From Aralia elata (taxonomy: Eukaryota > Streptophyta > Magnoliopsida > Apiales > Araliaceae): DNA of 64,000 nt. How positions within the stretch are numbered: position 1 is the stretch's first letter; every line of letters begins with the position of its first letter. Location of the stretch: NCBI GenBank assembly GCA_034770075.1, contig CM068379.1, positions 41,237,130 through 41,301,129 of the forward strand, given 5' to 3'. This document shows positions 60,067 to 64,000 of the stretch, in pieces. The translations under genes and the position numbers were made by a program. The notes beneath the pieces are model-generated. The model ran no database searches, was not told the origin of the DNA, and worked only from the letters and a program-made list of their open reading frames with translations.

Positions 60067-61218
60067 CTAAGAAGCATCCTCGGCGCCGCTAGGCGGCGTG
60101 TCGGGCGGAGGATAAGGGATGCCGGAGTCGAATGTGGGAAACTCAATGTGGACCCCCTGCTGACTGAACGCCTCCGATAGTGCACCTGCGAAGGAGACGC
60201 TGTAATCCCTGAAGCTCGTGTGCAACGCGTCCATGCGGCGCTGCAGGCGGCGCATGTCGCGCTCATGTCCACTGACGCCCCTCTACTGCACTGGCGGGGC
60301 AGGCATGCCCTCCTCACTGGCCTCCTCCACCCCATCAGCCACAATAAAACCCAACCCATTAGGCCGGGACTCTCCACCGCGCCAAACATTGTACTTTCGG
60401 ATCGTGGCGCTATCGATGTCTCGCATAGGTAGCTGGAGAGCCTCCTCACCCCATTCCACGTTTGCCGCTAATCATAGGCGTGTGATGATCGAGGCGTGTG
60501 GAATGGCACCAGAAGTGACAGCCCGCATGAAACGAAGCATGGACTGGTTGATGATATAGCCCACGTCAATGCTTCCTCCACGCAGAATGCGGTGCAAGAG
60601 TACCGCGCGGTCCCGTGTCACGTCCTGATGATGGGTGGTCGGCAAGATACTCGCGCAAATGAAGGCGTACCACGCCTTGGAAAATCTATTTAGCGCGGTC
60701 TGAGGGAAGTGCACCTTCAAGGTGGTGCCTGGCTGAGTCTTCCACTGCGTGCCCGGTTGGCACATCTCATGTATCAAAGCATCAAGGTCAGTTTCGTAGC
60801 GCTCATGTACCACCCAGTCGGTGGCCTCAGCAGTAGCAGATGGCAGGCGAAAAAGTTCATTGATTGCCTGCGCCGAGTAGGATACCTGCTTGCCCCGCAC
60901 AAAGGAAATCCCATTCTGTGTTTCCCGGGCGTTGGCATAGAACTCTCGAACAATGGCTATCGGGGCTGACTTCGGTGTCTCAATGAATAGCAACCAACCC
61001 AAACGCCGGATTTGGTCAAGAATACGCCCATCCTGTGCCTTGGGCTTCAAACCCCTCTCTGGTATGAAGGATTTGACGCTAAGCACCTCCCAGTAGTAAT
61101 GTTGTGCAGAGAGATTGACAAATTTGGTGGCATCTAGAGTGTTGATGCCACCACCAGTAGATTCGGATCCGCTGCTGCTGGAAGAAGAAGGTTGGGGAGT
61201 GCGTGCACGCTTCGGCAT
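60067..61218 (-). pseudogene. third reading frame downstream of Athila-like pol, two in-frame stops
   Basis: ATG at 61216-61218 (MPKRARTPQPSSSSSS start), reading to TGA at 60472-60474, then on in the same frame through a TAG near 60286 to TAG at 60067-60069, about 384 codons. Residues 45-200 have the pattern of the 'putative plant transposon protein' domain seen in many Athila-type and other plant elements (IVREFYANA, FVRGKQVSYSAQAINELF, LNRFSKAWYAFICASILPTTH). After the first stop the frame keeps sensible protein text with a helix-like MRRLQRRMDALHTSFRDY stretch. Its role is unknown; I see no signal peptide or membrane segment, so nothing here supports an envelope function. Both stops can be explained by a single C-to-T step. 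Confidence 0.75.
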
Positions 61219-61798
61219 GGTGGTATGTGATTAGGGTTTGAAGGAAGATTGTAGGTAGTTAGGGTTTTGAGAGAGTGGGTAGGGATGAGAGGAGAGGGTT
61301 TGTTTTGCTGCTAGAGAGTTAGTTAGGTTTAGGGTTGGATGATTGTGACTGATGGGGACCGAACTATTTATAAAAAAAAATTTCCGCGATCGGTGCAGCT
61401 GCGCCGCAGTTGTACTGGGAAGGGGGCGCAGCTGCGCTAAGCTTCAGGCTTGGCTCAGGCGGACATCGGCGCAGCTGCGCCAGGAATGAATTGATGGTGA
61501 GGCGCAGCTGCGCATTTGTTCAGATGTTGCATGCAAGGGTGGCCCGGCGCAGCTGCGCAGGTGCAGCACTGAAGATGGGGCACAGCTGCGTAGGAGCTCA
61601 GGATTCCTGAAAGATTTTCTTTCTCTGAACAGCGGCTAGTGTTTGCAATGGAACGATATACCCCCAAACTCAAAGTGTGATCAAGTCAAACGGTTGAGGG
61701 CATGATTGGACACCTAAAATAAAAACAAACAAGCATGTTAAAATGAAATCACACAAACTAAATAAAAGTCACACAAGAATAGAAATAATAAAAGTAAT
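61219..61798 (-). other. spacer between pol and third frame, with GC palindromes
   Basis: Non-coding. A polypurine-tract-like block (minus GAGTTTGGGGGTATA) sits at 61658-61672. Six GC palindromes lie at 61392-61590. The remainder near 61230-61380 is a GT-rich upstream region of the third frame and could hold a promoter, but I see no TATA box I would defend beyond TATAAATA at 61367-61374 (minus TTTATAAATAGTTCGG context). Confidence 0.7.
61392..61590. repeat. array of six GC palindromes between pol and third frame
   Basis: GGTGCAGCTGCGCC 61392-61405, GGCGCAGCTGCGCT from 61425, GGCGCAGCTGCGCC 61468-61481, GGCGCAGCTGCGCA from 61501, GGCGCAGCTGCGCA from 61546, and a decayed GGCACAGCTGCGTA near 61579. 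Same unit as in the LTRs at 58569 and 8619 and in the copia leader at 18787. Confidence 0.95.
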
Positions 61799-61816
61799 CT
61801 CGGGTTGCCTCCCGAG
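61799..61816 (-). ncRNA. conserved hairpin CTCGGG-AGGCAA-CCCGAG
   Basis: Minus-strand 6-bp stem with loop AGGCAA, 44 nt after the pol stop codon, preceded by the palindrome AGCGCT. Partner of 11741-11758, with one compensatory pair change. Confidence 0.7.
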
Positions 61817-61860
61817 GAGCGCTTTGTTTTAAAGTAGGTTAGCTGGACTATCATTTATGC

Positions 61861-64000
61861 TTAATCCATGGCCAGGTCAACTGAGGACTTTTGGCGATCA
61901 AATTCGCCTCCCCAATAGTGCTTCAATCTTTGGCCATTAACCTTGAATGGTTGCTCACTGTCCTTTCCAACAATCTCGATGGCTCCATGTGGAAACACAG
62001 CAGTGATGGTAAAGGGACCCGACCATCGGGATTTGAGCTTTCTCGGGAATAACTTGAGCCTGGAGTTGAATAGTAAGACCGCTTGGCCAGGTTCAAATTT
62101 TCTCTCGATGATTTTTCGGTTGTGCCATCTCTTTACCTTCTCTTTGTAGAGTTTAGAATTCTCATAGGCCTGCAATCGGAACTCGTCGAGTTCATTTAGC
62201 TGTAGAAGTCTCCTTTCTCCTGCTGCAGATAGGTCGAAATTCAACTTTTTAATAGCCCAGTAAGCTTTGTGCTCTAATTCGACCGGTAGATGACAAGCCT
62301 TTCCATAAACTATGTGGTAAGGAGACATGCCGAGAGGTGTTTTATAAGCAGTTCTATAAGCCCACAAGGCTTCATCTAGCTTTAGAGACCAATCTTTTCT
62401 GGTAGGATTAACAATCTTTTCCAGAATTCTTTTTACCTCTCGGTTGGATACTTCGGCTTGACCATTTGTCTGTGGATGGTAGGCAGTGGCAATTCTGTGT
62501 CTTACTCCATATTTGGCCAGGAGGGTTGTGATCTATTTGTTGCAAAAATGGCTCCCCTCATCACTGATGATCGCCCGAGGAGTGCCAAATCTAGTAAAAA
62601 TGTTTTTTTGTAGGAACCTCAAAACCACCTTAGCATCATTGGTTGGTAACGCTGAAGCTTCCACCCATTTGGACACGTAATCAACCGCTAGAAGGATATA
62701 GAGATTGCCGCAGGATGAGGGAAATGGTCCCATGAAGTCTATCCCCCATACGTCAAAGATCTCTACCTCCAAGATCACATTTAGTGGCATTTCATGACGG
62801 TTGGAGATGTTGCCCACCCGTTGGCATCGATCACAATTCTTTATGAAGTGGTGGGCATCTTTGAACAAGGTGGGCCAATAAAATCCGGCATGGAGTACCT
62901 TTGCTGTTGTTCTCTGCGTTCCATAATGGCCACCATACAGAGAAGAATGACATGCATGTAATATACTGGTACTCTCAACATCGGGGATGCATCTTCGGAT
63001 CACAGAATCCGGGCATTGTTTGAACAAATAAGGCTCATCCCACATGTATCTCTTTGTATCATGCAGAAATTTCTTCTTCTGCTGAGAAGTTAGATCCGGT
63101 GGTAGCACATGACTCACAAGATAGTTGATAATATCAGCGAACCATGGGATTTCAGATGTGACTGTAAATAGCTGCTCATCAGGGAAGCAATCGTTTATTT
63201 CAACCTTCTCTTTGCTCTCCAAATCCGGATTGTCCAATCTGGATAGATGATCGGCTACCAGATTTTTCGTGCCTTTCTTGTCCTTAATTTCCAAATCAAA
63301 TTCTTGGAGCAAAAGGATCCATCTGATTAATCTTGGCTTGGCATCTTTCTTTGAGATCAAATACCGAATTGCTGCATGATCAGTGTACACCACTACCTTT
63401 GTTCCAATGAGATAGGATCGGAACTTGTCGAATGCATAGACAACCGCGAGTAGTTCCTTCTCGGTGGTGGTGTAATTCATTTGGGCCTCCGAAAGTGTTT
63501 TGCTGGCATAGTAGACTGCATGCAGAACCTTGTCTCTGCGCTGTCCCAATACCACGCCCACAGTGTAGTCACTAGCATCACACATAAGCTCAAATGGAAG
63601 AGACCAATCTGGTGCCACTATCACAGGTGCTGTTGTCAATTTTTGTTTTAACAACTCGAAGGCTACTAAGCAATTATCATCAAATAGAAATGGGACATCC
63701 TTTTCCAACAGATTGCACAGGGGTTTTGTGATTTTGGAGAAGTCTTTGATAAATCTCCGATAGAATCCAGCATGGCCCAAAAAACTCCGAACTCCCTTTA
63801 CAGAAGTCGGTGGAGGCAATTTCTCAATAGTTTCCAACTTTGCTGTGTCCACTTCCAAACCTTTGGCTGAGACTTTGTGACCCAAAATTATGCCTTCATG
63901 AACCATGAAATGACATTTCTCCCAATTAAGCACAAGATTTGTTTACACGCATCTCTTCAATACCATGACTAAATTCTCAAGACAGCAATCAAAGGAATTT
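61861..64000 (-). pseudogene. pol: Athila-like pol: end of reverse transcriptase, RNase H, integrase
   Basis: Minus strand, entering from the right edge. One frame runs to TAA at 61861-61863, broken by TAA at 63943-63945 and TAG at 62533-62535. From the right: last part of reverse transcriptase (CHFMVHEGIILGHKVS, GHAGFYRRFIKDFSKI), RNase H (LMCDASDYTVGVVLGQ, KELLAVVYAFDKFRSY, VYTDHAAIRYL), an integrase HHCC zinc finger (HSSLYGGHYG ... CDRCQRVG), the integrase core with GIDFMGPF, SDEGSHF and, after the TAG, YHPQTNGQAEVSNRE, then the tail SRWSGPFTITAVFPHGAIEI. This is classic Athila pol. Only two stops separate it from an open frame over the visible part, so decay is slight. Confidence 0.93.

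Larger units (their letters stand above)
57337..64000 (-). mobile_element. Athila-like retrotransposon, autonomous type, 5' part outside window
   Basis: Minus-strand order: pol (to 61861), hairpin (61799-61816), GC palindromes (61392-61590), a third open frame (61218-60067), a non-coding region with the GGAGCGTAAAACGC hairpin (59500-59533), polypurine tract (58922-58939), 3' LTR (58921-57337). An extra frame downstream of pol is characteristic of the Athila group. Inserted in the LARD 3' LTR. Gag, protease and the 5' LTR lie to the right of the window. Confidence 0.92.

Noticed and set aside
60067..61218. Envelope gene of an endogenous plant retrovirus
   Set aside because: Position after pol fits the Athila third frame, but no signal peptide, transmembrane segment or cleavage site is visible.

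Overview
The window is repeat-rich nuclear DNA from a flowering plant, probably a eudicot. I found no cellular gene, rRNA, tRNA gene or CRISPR array. Almost every stretch can be assigned to LTR retrotransposons nested inside one another. The plant origin follows from primer sites matching initiator tRNA-Met and tRNA-Asp, typical plant Ty1/copia, Del/Tekay-type chromovirus and Athila-like proteins, and TG...CA LTRs of 1.6-4.9 kb with 5-bp target duplications. I cannot name the species.

Layout. 1-6268: 3' part of a Ty1/copia element (leader end, broken gag-pol, polypurine tract, 1.82-kb 3' LTR). 6269-16860: minus-strand chromovirus pol remnant, split by a 7.3-kb Athila-like non-autonomous element (8026-15330, flanked by ATGCG). 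16861-25699: the same copia family in a rearranged LTR-leader-gag-LTR-leader-gag-LTR series with internal deletions. 25700-29837: minus-strand chromovirus LTR material. 29838-30854: minus-strand copia leader. 30855-39861: chromovirus 3' LTR plus decayed pol, the LTR itself carrying an opposite-orientation solo LTR (31796-35616, flanked by CTATG). 39862-45365: a second, very long chromovirus-type LTR plus gag/integrase remnants. 45366-49782: minus-strand copia leader and LTR, split by a solo LTR (45956-49191, flanked by GTTTC). 49783-57336: a non-coding LARD-like element with two near-identical LTRs. 57337-64000: a minus-strand autonomous-type Athila-like element that interrupts the LARD 3' LTR and runs off the right edge.

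The coding parts are retroelement gag, protease, integrase, reverse transcriptase and RNase H. Nearly all carry stops or frameshifts, many explicable by C-to-T change. The youngest pieces are the two-LTR Athila-like element, the LARD and the right-hand Athila-like element.

The most interesting signals are non-coding. (1) Nearly every family carries an array of short inverted repeats in its LTR or leader. The perfect 14-mer GGCGCAGCTGCGCC recurs in unrelated copia and Athila-like families, and two copia copies differ by symmetric changes that keep the palindrome. (2) Two Athila-like families share a hairpin with conserved core GGAGCGTAAAACGCA, whose flanking arms differ in every copy yet stay complementary. 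(3) Both also carry a GGGAGGCAACCC hairpin exactly 44 nt after the stop codon, with a compensatory base-pair change. These look like conserved RNA structures of the element transcripts.
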